A stretch of DNA of 64,000 nucleotides from Streptomyces sp. NBC_00443. Its GTDB lineage: Bacteria > Actinomycetota > Actinomycetes > Streptomycetales > Streptomycetaceae. The translations under genes and the position numbers were made by a program. The notes under the pieces were generated by a model. That model did not search any database. It saw nothing but the letters and a program-made list of their open reading frames with translations, and was not told the origin of the DNA. The first letter of the stretch is position 1, and each line of letters starts with the position of its first letter. The stretch lies in contig NZ_CP107917.1 in assembly GCF_036014175.1 (NCBI RefSeq), positions 5,952,001 to 6,016,000 on the forward strand, read 5' to 3'. Below, piece by piece: positions 25,676-34,342 of the stretch.

Positions 25676-26005
25676 ATGGCGCTTGTCCGCAAGGGGTCAC
25701 GACAGATCGTTGTCGACGGCAGGGTCTACCGCTGGCGACTGCGGGGCAGGCCGACGTACTTCCAAGGGCTGGCCTGGTCGCCGTGCACCTTCGCGGTCGA
25801 GGATGTGGACACCCCGGGCATGACGCTCGTGGTCACCACGGACCAGCCGCATCCGAGTAACTGGATCGGCCGCGAGGCTGAGGCTGTACTGCCGTCCGAT
25901 GTCTCCGCGGCTGTTCGGCTTGCCCTGAGTGAGGGTTGGACTCCGACGCTTCCGGGCTCCGCCTTCCACCTCGACCAGTCCGCCGGCTTCACGCCCTCGT
26001 CCTGA
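25676..26005 (+). CDS. Small conserved hypothetical protein
   Basis: A 109-residue protein beginning MALVRKGSRQIVVDG. The pattern VYRWRLRGRPTY, WSPCTFAVE, then a strand-rich middle and a closing ALSEGWTPTLPGSAFHLD suggests a compact beta-rich fold. I believe similar small proteins are scattered in Streptomyces genomes, but no function is known to me. The RBS GGGGGAG lies 3 bases before the ATG. It is one of the few intact genes in this debris-rich stretch. Confidence 0.7.
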   Translation: MALVRKGSRQIVVDGRVYRWRLRGRPTYFQGLAWSPCTFAVEDVDTPGMTLVVTTDQPHPSNWIGREAEAVLPSDVSAAVRLALSEGWTPTLPGSAFHLDQSAGFTPSS

Positions 26006-26264
26006 GCGATGTAGAGACTGAGCACGGCTTCAGGAGTTCGATCTACTCCCGTCCTGGTCGGGACTCGCGTTGGGCACCGGCGTCGCCGGACTTGGTCGCC
26101 GCGTGTCGCCGCCGTCCGCGCTTTTGACGCGTGGGATGTCAGCGGAACAGCTCCCGCGCCGGGCAAACCTCCAAGGCTCGTCCGGCCGGTCGGCCCAGCG
26201 CCACCAGACATGCCGACCGGTACACCCCCGTGCGACCGGCAGTCCGCCGTTCGGTTCCTCCTCC

Positions 26265-26705
26265 TCAGCGCAGTTGCTCGGCCAGTCCGACGATGATGCC
26301 CTCCGGGCCGCGGACGTAGCAGAGCAGATAGCTGTCCTCGAACCGGGCGATCTCGCCGACGAGTTCGGCGCCGTGAGGGCGCAGGCGGGCAACGGTGTCC
26401 TCGAGGTCGTCGACGGCGAACATGACGCGGTGCGTGCCCAGAATGTTGTGCGGCCGGTTGCGCGGCCCGGCGCTGATCACCGCAGGGTTGCGGTACTTCG
26501 CCAGCTCGAGCCGGCTGTGGCCGTCCGGGGTCCGGACCATCGCGATGTCACAGCGGACCCCGTCGAGTCCGGTGCACTGGTCGGCGACGGGGCCCTCGAC
26601 CTCCGCCCTGCCCTCCAGCTCCATACCGAGCTCCACGAAGAACGCGATGGCGGCATCCATGTCCTCGACGACGATGCCGACGTTGTCCATCCGCAGAATC
26701 GCCAT
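26265..26705 (-). CDS. VOC-family (glyoxalase/dioxygenase-like) protein
   Basis: A 146-residue vicinal-oxygen-chelate protein made of two beta-alpha-beta-beta-beta modules. Module 1 starts DNVGIVVEDMDAAIAFF; module 2 has HRVMFAVDDLEDTVARL and ends GPEGIIVGLAEQL. The C-terminal GPEG-Ile-Val-Leu segment with a metal-ligand Glu is typical of glyoxalase-like proteins. Substrate unknown; such proteins often confer antibiotic sequestration or act in catabolism. ATG 26705 with GGGAGAAA upstream. Confidence 0.83.
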   Translation of the reverse strand: MAILRMDNVGIVVEDMDAAIAFFVELGMELEGRAEVEGPVADQCTGLDGVRCDIAMVRTPDGHSRLELAKYRNPAVISAGPRNRPHNILGTHRVMFAVDDLEDTVARLRPHGAELVGEIARFEDSYLLCYVRGPEGIIVGLAEQLR

Positions 26706-27136
26706 GCTGGTTTCTCCCTCTTCCCCGTGCGGCCGGCGGTGGCCGCTGATGTCCCTGGGACGGAGCCGGTGGCACGTTCTCGACATCCTCAGACCGTCGA
26801 ACTCCGAAAAACCTGACACCCCTCCCGAGAACTTGTCAGCCCGAACGTAGCGACCCCGCCGGCGGCCGCGACAACTCCGACGCCGTCCGGCCCACGGTCC
26901 AGCTCACCCCGGCACCGCGCTCGCCCTCGACGGCGGCGGCACGGCCGTCGTACTGGTCCTCGGCGCCGTCCTGGTCTCTCTGCTCCTGGCGGTCGCCAAC
27001 ACATGCGCCTCGGCCACTCGGGAAAACCCGGTGACAGCCGGACAGCCGGACAGCCGGACAGCCCCGGATCCTGCCCTTGATCATCAAGAGGGCGTCCGGG
27101 GCTTCGCCGTGCCGGGCGCCATCCGCCCTGACCAGC
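26706..27136. other. Intergenic region with a possible membrane-protein fragment and 8-bp tandem repeats
   Basis: About 430 bases. A plus-strand frame near 26910-27020 encodes one hydrophobic segment (TAVVLVLGAVLVSLLLAVANT) without a start, RBS or neighbouring domain. It may be a leftover of a membrane protein. At about 27034-27063 the unit ACAGCCGG is repeated three to four times. No intact gene. Confidence 0.35.
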
Positions 27137-27142
27137 AAAAAC

Positions 27143-27160
27143 GCCCTCCCGAAGGAGGGC
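27143..27160 (-). terminator. Intrinsic terminator of tRNA-Arg
   Basis: A 7-bp G/C stem (27143-27149 with 27154-27160) and 4-base loop, followed on the minus strand by a run of five T (complement of 27137-27141). It is a textbook intrinsic terminator just past the tRNA 3' end. Confidence 0.9.
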
Positions 27161-27170
27161 GGAGACTAGG

Positions 27171-27243
27171 CGCCCCCGGCAGGACTCGAACCTGCGGCCA
27201 AGCGCTTAGAAGGCGCCTGCTCTATCCACTGAGCTACGGGGGC
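27171..27243 (-). tRNA. tRNA-Arg (anticodon UCU)
   Basis: A 73-base cloverleaf on the minus strand. The acceptor stem is GCCCCCG with CGGGGGC, then discriminator G, D-stem GCTC/GAGC, anticodon stem GGCGC/GCGCT with loop CTTCTAA (anticodon TCT, reading AGA), and T-arm GCAGG/CCTGC with TTCGAGT loop. CCA is not encoded. AGA is a rare codon in this GC-rich genome. Confidence 0.95.
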
Positions 27244-27566
27244 CGGTTGTGGTGGCCTCGGTCGTGGTGCGCCCGGGTGTGGGCTGATCCGTGACGTTGC
27301 CGGGGACAAGGATAGGGCTCCCGCGTCCGTGTCCCTGTTGCTTCGCCTCCGTGGCTCGATGTGGAGGTTCGGTGAAGCGGTCCTGATAATCGCAGGCAGG
27401 TACGAATCGTGCACCGCTTTTGGCCTCCCGCGCCCCGGGTGTTGTGCACTCGTTATGCCTGGACTATGCCTGTGTCCCAGTCGTCCCTTCCATCCCTTGT
27501 GTCCCGTCGGCGCGCAGACATGCCCATATGCTTCAGAATTCCCCTAAAATTGGGCATTCTTCGCAT
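27244..27566. other. Intergenic, promoter region for tRNA and dynA
   Basis: About 320 bases between the minus-strand tRNA and the plus-strand GTPase. It is AT-rich for this genome. A TAAAAT element at about 27545-27550, about 17 bases before the proposed GTG, may be the -10 of the dynA promoter. No gene seen. Confidence 0.45.
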
Positions 27567-29174
27567 GTGGTGACCTTGGACGTACGGCCTCAGCTGCTCG
27601 ACGCACTTTCCGCCCTGCGCGACCGTGTCGCGGCCGCACGCTTCCCGCTGCCCCTGGCGGGGGCGCCACGCGCGCGTGCCAACCGTGACGAACTGCTCGC
27701 ACAGCTCGACGACTATTTGGTGCCCCGCTTGAGAGAGCCCGACGCCCCGTTGCTTGCCGTGGTGGGCGGATCCACCGGGGCCGGCAAGTCGACGCTCGTC
27801 AACTCGATCGTGGGCCGGCGCGTGACCGAGGCGGGAGTGCTGCGGCCGACCACGCGAAATCCCGTGCTGGTCTGTCATCCGGATGACCATCACTGGTTCA
27901 GCGGGGTGAGGGTGCTGCCCGACCTCACGCGCGTGTGGACGCCCGAGCATGATCCGGCGGAGGAGCTGATGGCGCCGGGCGACGATTCCGCGCGCGTGCT
28001 GCGGCTCGAGACCGCCGACACGCTGCCGCCCGGGCTCGCCCTCCTCGACGCGCCCGATATCGACTCCCTGATCGCGGGCAACCGTGTCCTCGCCGCCCAA
28101 CTGATCTGCGCGGCCGACATCTGGGTGATGGTCACGACGGCCGCCCGGTACGCCGACGCCGTTCCCTGGCATCTGCTGCGCACCGCCAAGGAGTACGACG
28201 CCACCCTGGTGACCGTCCTGGACAGGGTTCCGCATCAGGTCGTCTCCGAGGTGTCCCGGCAGTACGGCGCCCTCCTCACCAAGGCCGGCCTCGGCCACAT
28301 CCCACGCTTCACCGTGCCCGAGCTGCCCGAGTCGGCCTGGGGCGGCGGGCTGCTGCCGGCCACGGCGGTTGCCCCGTTGCGCGCCTGGCTCAGCCAGCAG
28401 GCCCAGGACCCGGGGGCACGGGAACACGCCATCATCCGCACCGCCAACGGTCTGCTCGACTCGCTCAAGGTCCGCATGCCCGAGCTGGCGAACGCCGCCG
28501 CCGCCCAGTACGCGGCAGCGCTACGGCTCACCAGCGCCGTGGACAGCGCGTACGACAGCGAGTACGCGCGCGTACGGAGCCGGCTGCAGGCCGGTGCCGT
28601 GCTCGCCGGCGACGCGCTGAAGCGCTGGCGCGCCTTCCCGCTCGACTGCTCCGCCAGCGAGCTGCTCGAGTCGCTGGTGGAGAGCCTGAGCACCCTCCTG
28701 CTGTGCGCCGTCACCGCAGCCGACGAGCGCGTGGACGACGTCTGGCGGCGCGAACCGGCCGCCGCGGCCCCCGAACTGACGGACCGCGACCCACGCCCGG
28801 CAAGCATCGAACACCGCATCGGCATGGCCGTACGGCGTTGGCGCAGGGAACTCGAGGAGTACGCGGAGGACGAAGTGAGCGTCCTCGACCGCAGCGTCGC
28901 CCCCGATTCCGAGGTCGTCACCGCCCTCGTCGCCACCGCGCTGCTGGGCGGACGCCGGGCGCGGTCGGCGGGGGAGGGACTCGCGGAGCGGATCGGCGCG
29001 CACGGCGCGCTGCGGCTGCGCGACCGAGCCGGGCGACTGCTCACCGAGCACCTGGACCGGGTCATGCACAACGAACGCGAGCGACGGCTCGCCCCGCTCG
29101 ACGCCCTGGAGGTCCATCCGGAGCCCCAGGCCGAACTCATCGCCGCGCTGTCCGTACTGCAGAAGGAGAGGTGA
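27567..29174 (+). CDS. dynA: Dynamin-like GTPase DynA
   Basis: A large P-loop GTPase of about 535 residues. Walker A GGSTGAGKST lies near residue 67. RPTTRNPVLV follows as switch I, and LLDAPDIDS is the G3 motif, replacing the usual DTPG. A long helical C-terminal part has no membrane segment. Immediately downstream is a second GTPase with two membrane helices. This soluble/membrane pair next to ssbB matches the Streptomyces DynA-DynB dynamins, which stabilise FtsZ rings during sporulation septation. GTG 27567 is tentative. ATG 27528 is also in frame and no strong RBS is visible. Confidence 0.8.
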   Translation: MVTLDVRPQLLDALSALRDRVAAARFPLPLAGAPRARANRDELLAQLDDYLVPRLREPDAPLLAVVGGSTGAGKSTLVNSIVGRRVTEAGVLRPTTRNPVLVCHPDDHHWFSGVRVLPDLTRVWTPEHDPAEELMAPGDDSARVLRLETADTLPPGLALLDAPDIDSLIAGNRVLAAQLICAADIWVMVTTAARYADAVPWHLLRTAKEYDATLVTVLDRVPHQVVSEVSRQYGALLTKAGLGHIPRFTVPELPESAWGGGLLPATAVAPLRAWLSQQAQDPGAREHAIIRTANGLLDSLKVRMPELANAAAAQYAAALRLTSAVDSAYDSEYARVRSRLQAGAVLAGDALKRWRAFPLDCSASELLESLVESLSTLLLCAVTAADERVDDVWRREPAAAAPELTDRDPRPASIEHRIGMAVRRWRRELEEYAEDEVSVLDRSVAPDSEVVTALVATALLGGRRARSAGEGLAERIGAHGALRLRDRAGRLLTEHLDRVMHNERERRLAPLDALEVHPEPQAELIAALSVLQKER

Positions 29175-29177
29175 CCG

Positions 29178-31661
29178 GTGACTGCCGTCACTGACCAGGA
29201 CCACACGGAACACGCCGATCAGCAGGGGGACGGCGCCACGGGGAACGCCGTGCGCGAGAACGACACCCCGGTGGAGGTCCCGTCGGAGGGCGCCTCCGGG
29301 AACCGCCTCCCCGTGGAGAGCGATCACATGGCGGGAGCGCCCGGCGAGGGCGAGGGTTCCGCAGCCGTCGAGGAGCCGGAGAACCGAAGCATGCTCTGGA
29401 GGAAGCTCGCTAAGTGGGACGGCCGGGCGGACGACGGCCACGCGCGCGCGGAGGACCTGACGGACAGTGACACGCCCGCGCGCAAGGGGGTCCTCGACTC
29501 CGGCGGCCGTGAGGAGGGTGAGGCACAGATGCGGGTGAGTGTCCCCGAGCCAGGGGGGCGTAAGGACGTCGACGCGCACGCGCGTGGGGGCGCCCCCGAC
29601 TCCGGCGGCCGTAAGGAGAGCGGCACGCCCGCGCGTGAGGCTGCCCCCGACTCCGGCGGCCGTGAGGGCGGTGTCGCGCCCACGCGTGAGGGGGGCCGTG
29701 ACGCCGGGGGCCGTAAGGACGGTGACCCGCCCGCGCGTGGCGGTGCCTCCGACCCGGGCGGACGTAAGGGCGGCGGTACCTCCGCACGTACGGATTCCTC
29801 CGCACGTACGCAGCCCGCGTCCCGTACGGAGCCCGCGTCCCGTACGCAGCCCCCGTCCCGTACGGAGCCCGCCCCCCGTACGGATTCCGCCTCTCGGGGG
29901 GACTCCTCCGCGCGGTCGGACGCCGCACGCACGGACTCCTCCTCCGGCACGGACTCCGCGATCCCCTGGGACGACGGGCTGATCGCAAGGCGGGTGAATG
30001 AGAGCGCTGGTCAGGAGCAACCCGCCGTCGTGGAACCCCGCGCGTCCGGGGCGCAGGTCGTGACGCCGCTCGCGTACGACGGGGCGTTGCGGTCCCGGCT
30101 CGACGCGCTGCGTGAACTGGTCGGGCTCTCGCGCACCCGGCTGGACAACAGGACGCTCTCCGAGGCGGGCCGGGTGCTCGACGAGGCGGCCGCGCGGCGC
30201 CGGCTCTCCGGGCAGCACACCGTCGTCGCCATCGCGGGCGCCACGGGCAGCGGCAAGTCGCAGCTGTTCAACGCGCTCGCCGGGGTGACCATCTCGGAGA
30301 CGGGCGTACGACGGCCGACGACCGCCTCGCCTCTGGCCTGCAGCTGGAGCGACGGCGCGGTCGGCCTGATCGAGCGGCTCGGCATCCCACCGCGGCTGCG
30401 GCGGCGTCCCGCGCAGAACGCGGCCGCGGACGGGCAGCTGCGCGGACTCGTTCTGGTGGACCTGCCCGACCACGATTCGGCAGCCGTGCAGCACCGCGAG
30501 CAGGTCGACCGGGTCCTGGCGCTCGTCGACGCGGTCATCTGGGTGGTCGACCCCGAGAAGTACGCCGACGCGGTCCTGCACGAGCGCTATCTGCGGCCCA
30601 TGGCGGGACACGCCGAGATCATGTTCGTCGTCCTCAACCAGGTCGACCGGCTGCCCGGTGAGGCCACCGATCAGGTCCTCGACGACCTGCGGCGGCTGCT
30701 CGACGAGGACGGCATCGCGCTGGGCGAGCACGGCGAACCGGGTGCAGTCGTGCTCGCGCTCTCCGCTCTCACCGGGGAGGGCGTCGGCGAACTGCGTGAG
30801 GCGCTCGGCCAGTTCGTGGCGGAACGCGGGTCGGCCGCGCGCCGGATCTCGGCCGACGTGGACGCCGCCGGGTGGCGACTGCGGCCCGTGTACGCCGCGC
30901 GGCGGCGGACCGGGCTCAGCGAGGAGGCACGGGACGAGTTCTCCGCGCGGCTCGCGGACGCGATCGGCGCCACCGCCGCGGGCGAGGCCGCCGAGCGGGC
31001 ATGGCTGCGCAACGCCAACCGCGCGTGCGGGACGCCCTGGCTGCGGCTGTGGCGCTGGTACCAGGACCGGGGCGAGCCCACGACGGGACGCCTGTCCGTG
31101 CGGACCCAGACGGACGAGGAGGCCACCGCGCGGCAGCGCGTCGAACAGGCGGTGCGTACGGTCGCCGACCGGGCGTCGGCCGGGCTGCCCACGCCGTGGG
31201 CGCAGGCGGTACGTGAGTCGGCTGTGCGGGGCGCTCAGGGGCTGCCCGAGGCGCTGGACGAGCTGGCCGCGCGGGCCGGACTGCCGCCCGGGCGGCCGCC
31301 GCGGCCGGGTTGGTGGCCGGCGGCCGTTCTGGTGCAGGCCTCCATGACGATCCTTCAGGTCATCGGCGGACTCTGGCTGGTGGGACAGATCGTCGGGGTG
31401 ATGGCGCCCAACCTGGGCGTACCGGTGCTGCTGATGACGGCCGGCATCGTCGGCGGCCCGCTCGTCGAGTGGGGCTGCCGGATGGCGGCTCGAGGTCCGG
31501 CACGGCGGTACGGCCTGGAGGCGGAACGGCGGTTGCGGGAGGCGGCGGCCGGGTGCGGTCGGGCCCGGGTGCTGGATCCGGTGGCCTCGGAGCTGCTGCG
31601 GTACCGGGAGGTCCGTGAGCAGTACGGGCGGGTCATGGGGGTGGGGTCCGCGGGGAGGTGA
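29178..31661 (+). CDS. dynB: Dynamin-like GTPase DynB, membrane-anchored
   Basis: An 827-residue protein. Residues 1-275 are predicted disordered, acidic then Arg/Gly/Ser/Pro-rich with internal repeats. The GTPase domain starts near residue 300, with Walker A GATGSGKS at 354-361, RRPTTASPL as switch I, LVDLPDHDS as G3 and a QVDR-type G4. Two membrane helices lie near residues 712-765 (AAVLVQASMTILQVIGGL and the following segment), then a short basic tail. GTG start 3 bases after the dynA stop, with the RBS GAGAGG inside dynA's end. The pair is expected to form a membrane complex at sporulation septa. Confidence 0.82.
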   Translation: MTAVTDQDHTEHADQQGDGATGNAVRENDTPVEVPSEGASGNRLPVESDHMAGAPGEGEGSAAVEEPENRSMLWRKLAKWDGRADDGHARAEDLTDSDTPARKGVLDSGGREEGEAQMRVSVPEPGGRKDVDAHARGGAPDSGGRKESGTPAREAAPDSGGREGGVAPTREGGRDAGGRKDGDPPARGGASDPGGRKGGGTSARTDSSARTQPASRTEPASRTQPPSRTEPAPRTDSASRGDSSARSDAARTDSSSGTDSAIPWDDGLIARRVNESAGQEQPAVVEPRASGAQVVTPLAYDGALRSRLDALRELVGLSRTRLDNRTLSEAGRVLDEAAARRRLSGQHTVVAIAGATGSGKSQLFNALAGVTISETGVRRPTTASPLACSWSDGAVGLIERLGIPPRLRRRPAQNAAADGQLRGLVLVDLPDHDSAAVQHREQVDRVLALVDAVIWVVDPEKYADAVLHERYLRPMAGHAEIMFVVLNQVDRLPGEATDQVLDDLRRLLDEDGIALGEHGEPGAVVLALSALTGEGVGELREALGQFVAERGSAARRISADVDAAGWRLRPVYAARRRTGLSEEARDEFSARLADAIGATAAGEAAERAWLRNANRACGTPWLRLWRWYQDRGEPTTGRLSVRTQTDEEATARQRVEQAVRTVADRASAGLPTPWAQAVRESAVRGAQGLPEALDELAARAGLPPGRPPRPGWWPAAVLVQASMTILQVIGGLWLVGQIVGVMAPNLGVPVLLMTAGIVGGPLVEWGCRMAARGPARRYGLEAERRLREAAAGCGRARVLDPVASELLRYREVREQYGRVMGVGSAGR
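29496..29880 (+). repeat. Degenerate in-frame repeats in the dynB 5' region
   Basis: A GGR(K/E) motif recurs six times at a spacing of about 15-20 codons, followed by five copies of a six-residue unit RT(E/Q)P(A/P)S. The DNA repeats keep the frame, so length variation would be tolerated. The encoded region is likely a flexible, charged linker. Confidence 0.6.
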
Positions 31662-31760
31662 CCTGAGCAGCGACGTCTGTGGGGTCGGGTGGCGTCCTCG
31701 GCGGGTCCGTGGACCCCACAGGCCCCGTGGGTGCGGCCCTCACCCGTCCGGGTGGCGCGG

Positions 31761-31787
31761 TTATCCACAGACGGGCGGTGATCCACA
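31761..31787. promoter_or_regulatory. Pair of DnaA-box-like sequences upstream of ssbB
   Basis: TTATCCACA at 31761-31769 is a perfect match to the general bacterial DnaA box. TGATCCACA at 31779-31787 differs at one position. They are in the same orientation, 18 bp apart, in the 260-base gap 31662-31923 between dynB and ssbB. The gap holds no gene. Confidence 0.5.
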
Positions 31788-31923
31788 GGGCTCAGCGGGC
31801 TCGTCCCGGCGGCGGCAGTCTGGCTTCGCGGCGATCGCGAAGGACGGTCGGACGCAGCCGTACGGGACGGGCCCGTACGCGTATCCGCCCGGCGTGAGAG
31901 GCCGGGCGAGGGGAGGGATCGAG

Positions 31924-32415
31924 ATGAACGAGACGACCATCTGCGCGGTGGGCAATGTGGCGACACAGCCGGTGTACCGGGAGCTGACGACGGGACCGTC
32001 CGCGCGCTTCCGGCTGGCGGTGACCTCGCGCTACCTGGACCGTGGGAAGAACGAGTGGATCGACGGCCACACCAACTTCTTCACGGTGTGGGCCAATCGC
32101 CAGCTCGCGACGAACGCCGCCGGGTCGCTGAACGTGGGCGACCCCGTGGTGGTGCAGGGCCGGCTGAAGGTGCGCTCGGACGTACGCGAGGGACAGAGCT
32201 GGACCTCGGCCGACATCGACGCGACGGCCATCGGCCACGACCTCGCGCGCGGTACGTCGGCCTTCCGGCGCACCCTCAGGCCGGAGGCAGGAGCCGCAGC
32301 CGCAGCCGCTTCCTCCGCCTCCGTATCCACGCCGCCCGAGCCTGAGCCCGAGTGGGAGACGCCACCCGCCGACGCCGACTCCCAACAGGCCCAGGAACCG
32401 GTGGCGGTGACGTGA
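31924..32415 (+). CDS. ssbB: Single-stranded DNA-binding protein (SsbB-type)
   Basis: A 163-residue protein with an N-terminal OB-fold: TICAVGNVATQPVYRE, FRLAVTSRYLD, NFFTVWANRQLATN and GDPVVVQGRLKVRS. The C-terminal 50 residues are Ala/Pro/Glu-rich and disordered, and lack the acidic DDDIPF-like tip of replicative SSBs. This fits SsbB, the second Streptomyces SSB, which is needed for chromosome segregation during sporulation rather than replication. The ATG is preceded by GGGAGGG. Location beside dynAB groups three sporulation-division genes. Confidence 0.88.
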   Translation: MNETTICAVGNVATQPVYRELTTGPSARFRLAVTSRYLDRGKNEWIDGHTNFFTVWANRQLATNAAGSLNVGDPVVVQGRLKVRSDVREGQSWTSADIDATAIGHDLARGTSAFRRTLRPEAGAAAAAASSASVSTPPEPEPEWETPPADADSQQAQEPVAVT

Positions 32416-32447
32416 CGTCAGTCACCTGTAGAGGCTGACCGAAGTGC

Positions 32448-32499
32448 GGCTTATCGGCGAATGCGTTCCGAACAACCCCGGTGGATTTGTCGATAAGCC
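32448..32499. promoter_or_regulatory. Spaced inverted repeat between ssbB and the TQXA gene
   Basis: Nine-base arms GGCTTATCG (32448-32456) and CGATAAGCC (32491-32499) separated by 34 bases, in the 262-base gap before the surface-protein gene. A TAGGAT -10 candidate lies further on at 32587-32592. The repeat may be an operator or a weak terminator of ssbB. Confidence 0.4.
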
Positions 32500-32677
32500 C
32501 TGCTCACAAGGGATCTTGGCGATAACGATTCCGAGTCGGATCGGCCCTCCGACGGGATCACGGGGAAGCGTGGTGCGCCCCGTACCTAGGATGCCGCACA
32601 TAGCTCTCGGGGCTTGAAGCTTCTGCTGGTGGGACCGTGCCCCCCACGTCAACGGGTCCTGCTCGAAGGGGAATTCT

Positions 32678-34096
32678 GTGTTTGCTGCGTTCTCTGCGCT
32701 GTCGGTGCGTGGGCGTGGGGCGGCTCGACTGGCCGCCTCGACCCTGGTGTCCGGGCTCGTCGCCGCCTCGGTGGTGGCCGGTGCCGGCCCGGCCGCGGCC
32801 GACGGGGCAGCCTGGAACCAGGGCGGGGCGACCGCGACCATAGGTGGCCTCAAGACCTACGGCGGCGCTGTCGTCCACGCCGACTCCGGTGACCAGGAGA
32901 TCTCGGCCGGCCTGTTCGAGATGTCGGTCGACGGCGGCGGCATGCTGCAGACGTACTGCGTCGACATCCACAACCCCACGCAGCGCGACGCCAAGTATCA
33001 CGAGACGCCCTGGAGCGGCACCTCGCTGGGCGCCAACAAGGACGCGGGCAGGATCCGCTGGATCCTGCAGAACTCCTACCCGCAGGTGAACGATCTCGCC
33101 GCCCTCGCGGGCAAGGCGGGCGTCAAGGGCGGCCTCACCGAGCAGGACGCGGCGGCCGGTACGCAGGTGGCCGTCTGGCGCTACTCGGACGGTGCGGACG
33201 TCGACGCCGTCGACCCGCAGGCCGAGCAGCTCGCGGACTACCTGGAGAAGAGCGCGCGGGGTGTGGCGGAGCCCGAGGCCTCCCTGCGGCTCGACCCGGC
33301 CGCGGTCTCCGGCCACCCGGGTGAGCAGCTCGGTCCGGTGACGGTGCACACCGACGCGGACGGCGTGACGCTGACGCCCCCGGCGGACGCCGCCACCAGC
33401 GGGGTGCGGATCGTGGACAAGGACGGCAGGGCCGTCACGTCCGCAGTCGATGGCGGTGAGGTGTTCTTCGAGGTTCCCGAGAACGCCACGGCCGGCCAGG
33501 CCGAGCTGACCGTGCAGGCCTCGACCACCGTGCCGGTGGGGCGCGCCTTCGCCGCCGAGAGCCGCAGCCAGACGCAGATCCTGGCCGGCTCCAGCGAGTC
33601 GACCGTCTCGGCGACGGCGAGCGCAAGCTGGGCGAAGACCGGTGCGATACCCGCGCTGTCCGCCGCGGAGAACTGCGACAAGGGCGGCGTCGACATCACC
33701 GCGGCCAACGAGGGCACCGAGGCGTTCACCTTCGAGCTGCTCGGGGTCGAGCACAGCATTCCGGCGGGCGAGTCACGGACGGTGACGGTCCCGCTGCAGG
33801 AGGACCAGGCGTACGACTTCACCATCCAGGGGCCGGGCGGCTTCGAGAAGCGCTTCACCGGAGTGCTGGACTGCATGACGCAGATGGGCGAGGCCGAGGC
33901 GGCGGGCGCCATGACCCAGACCCTCGCCGAGCCGAGCCCCGCCACGGTCGGCACGGTGACCGACGACACCAACCTCGCCGCGACCGGCGGCTCCGCGATG
34001 ACCCCCCTGATCACGGGCATCGCCATCGGCCTGGTCGTGATCGGCGGCGCGGCGCTGATCGTCGTACGGAAGAAGCAGCAGTCGGCGCAGGGCTGA
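32678..34096 (+). CDS. TQXA thioester-domain surface protein with LAXTG sortase signal
   Basis: A 472-residue cell-wall protein. A signal peptide ends near residue 41. The thioester domain follows: Cys94 (QTYCVDIHN) and Gln163 in AGTQVAVWRY, the pair expected to form an internal Cys-Gln thioester used for covalent binding to a target surface. A beta-rich stalk of two Ig-like parts follows. The C-terminus has LAATG (433-437), a hydrophobic helix and VRKKQQ, the class E sortase signal used in Streptomyces. GTG start with AAGGGGAA upstream. It ends at a strong hairpin. The ligand is unknown. Confidence 0.9.
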   Translation: MFAAFSALSVRGRGAARLAASTLVSGLVAASVVAGAGPAAADGAAWNQGGATATIGGLKTYGGAVVHADSGDQEISAGLFEMSVDGGGMLQTYCVDIHNPTQRDAKYHETPWSGTSLGANKDAGRIRWILQNSYPQVNDLAALAGKAGVKGGLTEQDAAAGTQVAVWRYSDGADVDAVDPQAEQLADYLEKSARGVAEPEASLRLDPAAVSGHPGEQLGPVTVHTDADGVTLTPPADAATSGVRIVDKDGRAVTSAVDGGEVFFEVPENATAGQAELTVQASTTVPVGRAFAAESRSQTQILAGSSESTVSATASASWAKTGAIPALSAAENCDKGGVDITAANEGTEAFTFELLGVEHSIPAGESRTVTVPLQEDQAYDFTIQGPGGFEKRFTGVLDCMTQMGEAEAAGAMTQTLAEPSPATVGTVTDDTNLAATGGSAMTPLITGIAIGLVVIGGAALIVVRKKQQSAQG

Positions 34097-34140
34097 GGCA
34101 GGCCGGTCGGCGCCTGCGTGCGCCCTGCCGGAACACCAGA

Positions 34141-34178
34141 TCAGGGGCTTGATCCACTGTGCTGGATCAAGCCCCTGA
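34141..34178. terminator. Hairpin terminator after the TQXA gene
   Basis: A perfect 16-bp stem (34141-34156 with 34163-34178) and 6-base loop, 44 bases after the stop. It also stands 165 bases past the convergent small secreted gene and may serve both. Confidence 0.88.
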
Positions 34179-34342
34179 CCGGTTCACGGGGTGCCTGGGG
34201 GTGCGCTGCCGTCGGCGGAACAACCCATGGACCGTCTGTCGCGGCCCGTACTCCACCGGTAGGTCTCGCCAGGGGGCACCGATGCGCACCCACCAGAGTC
34301 ACGGCGTGGGACGTGGCTGGAAGCCCCGTCTCGGAACCCGGA

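Noticed and set aside
27420..27566. Upstream start for DynA near 27420
   Set aside because: The extra residues are Cys/Pro/Val-rich and unlike the GTPase family N-terminus. The AT-rich stretch looks like promoter DNA.
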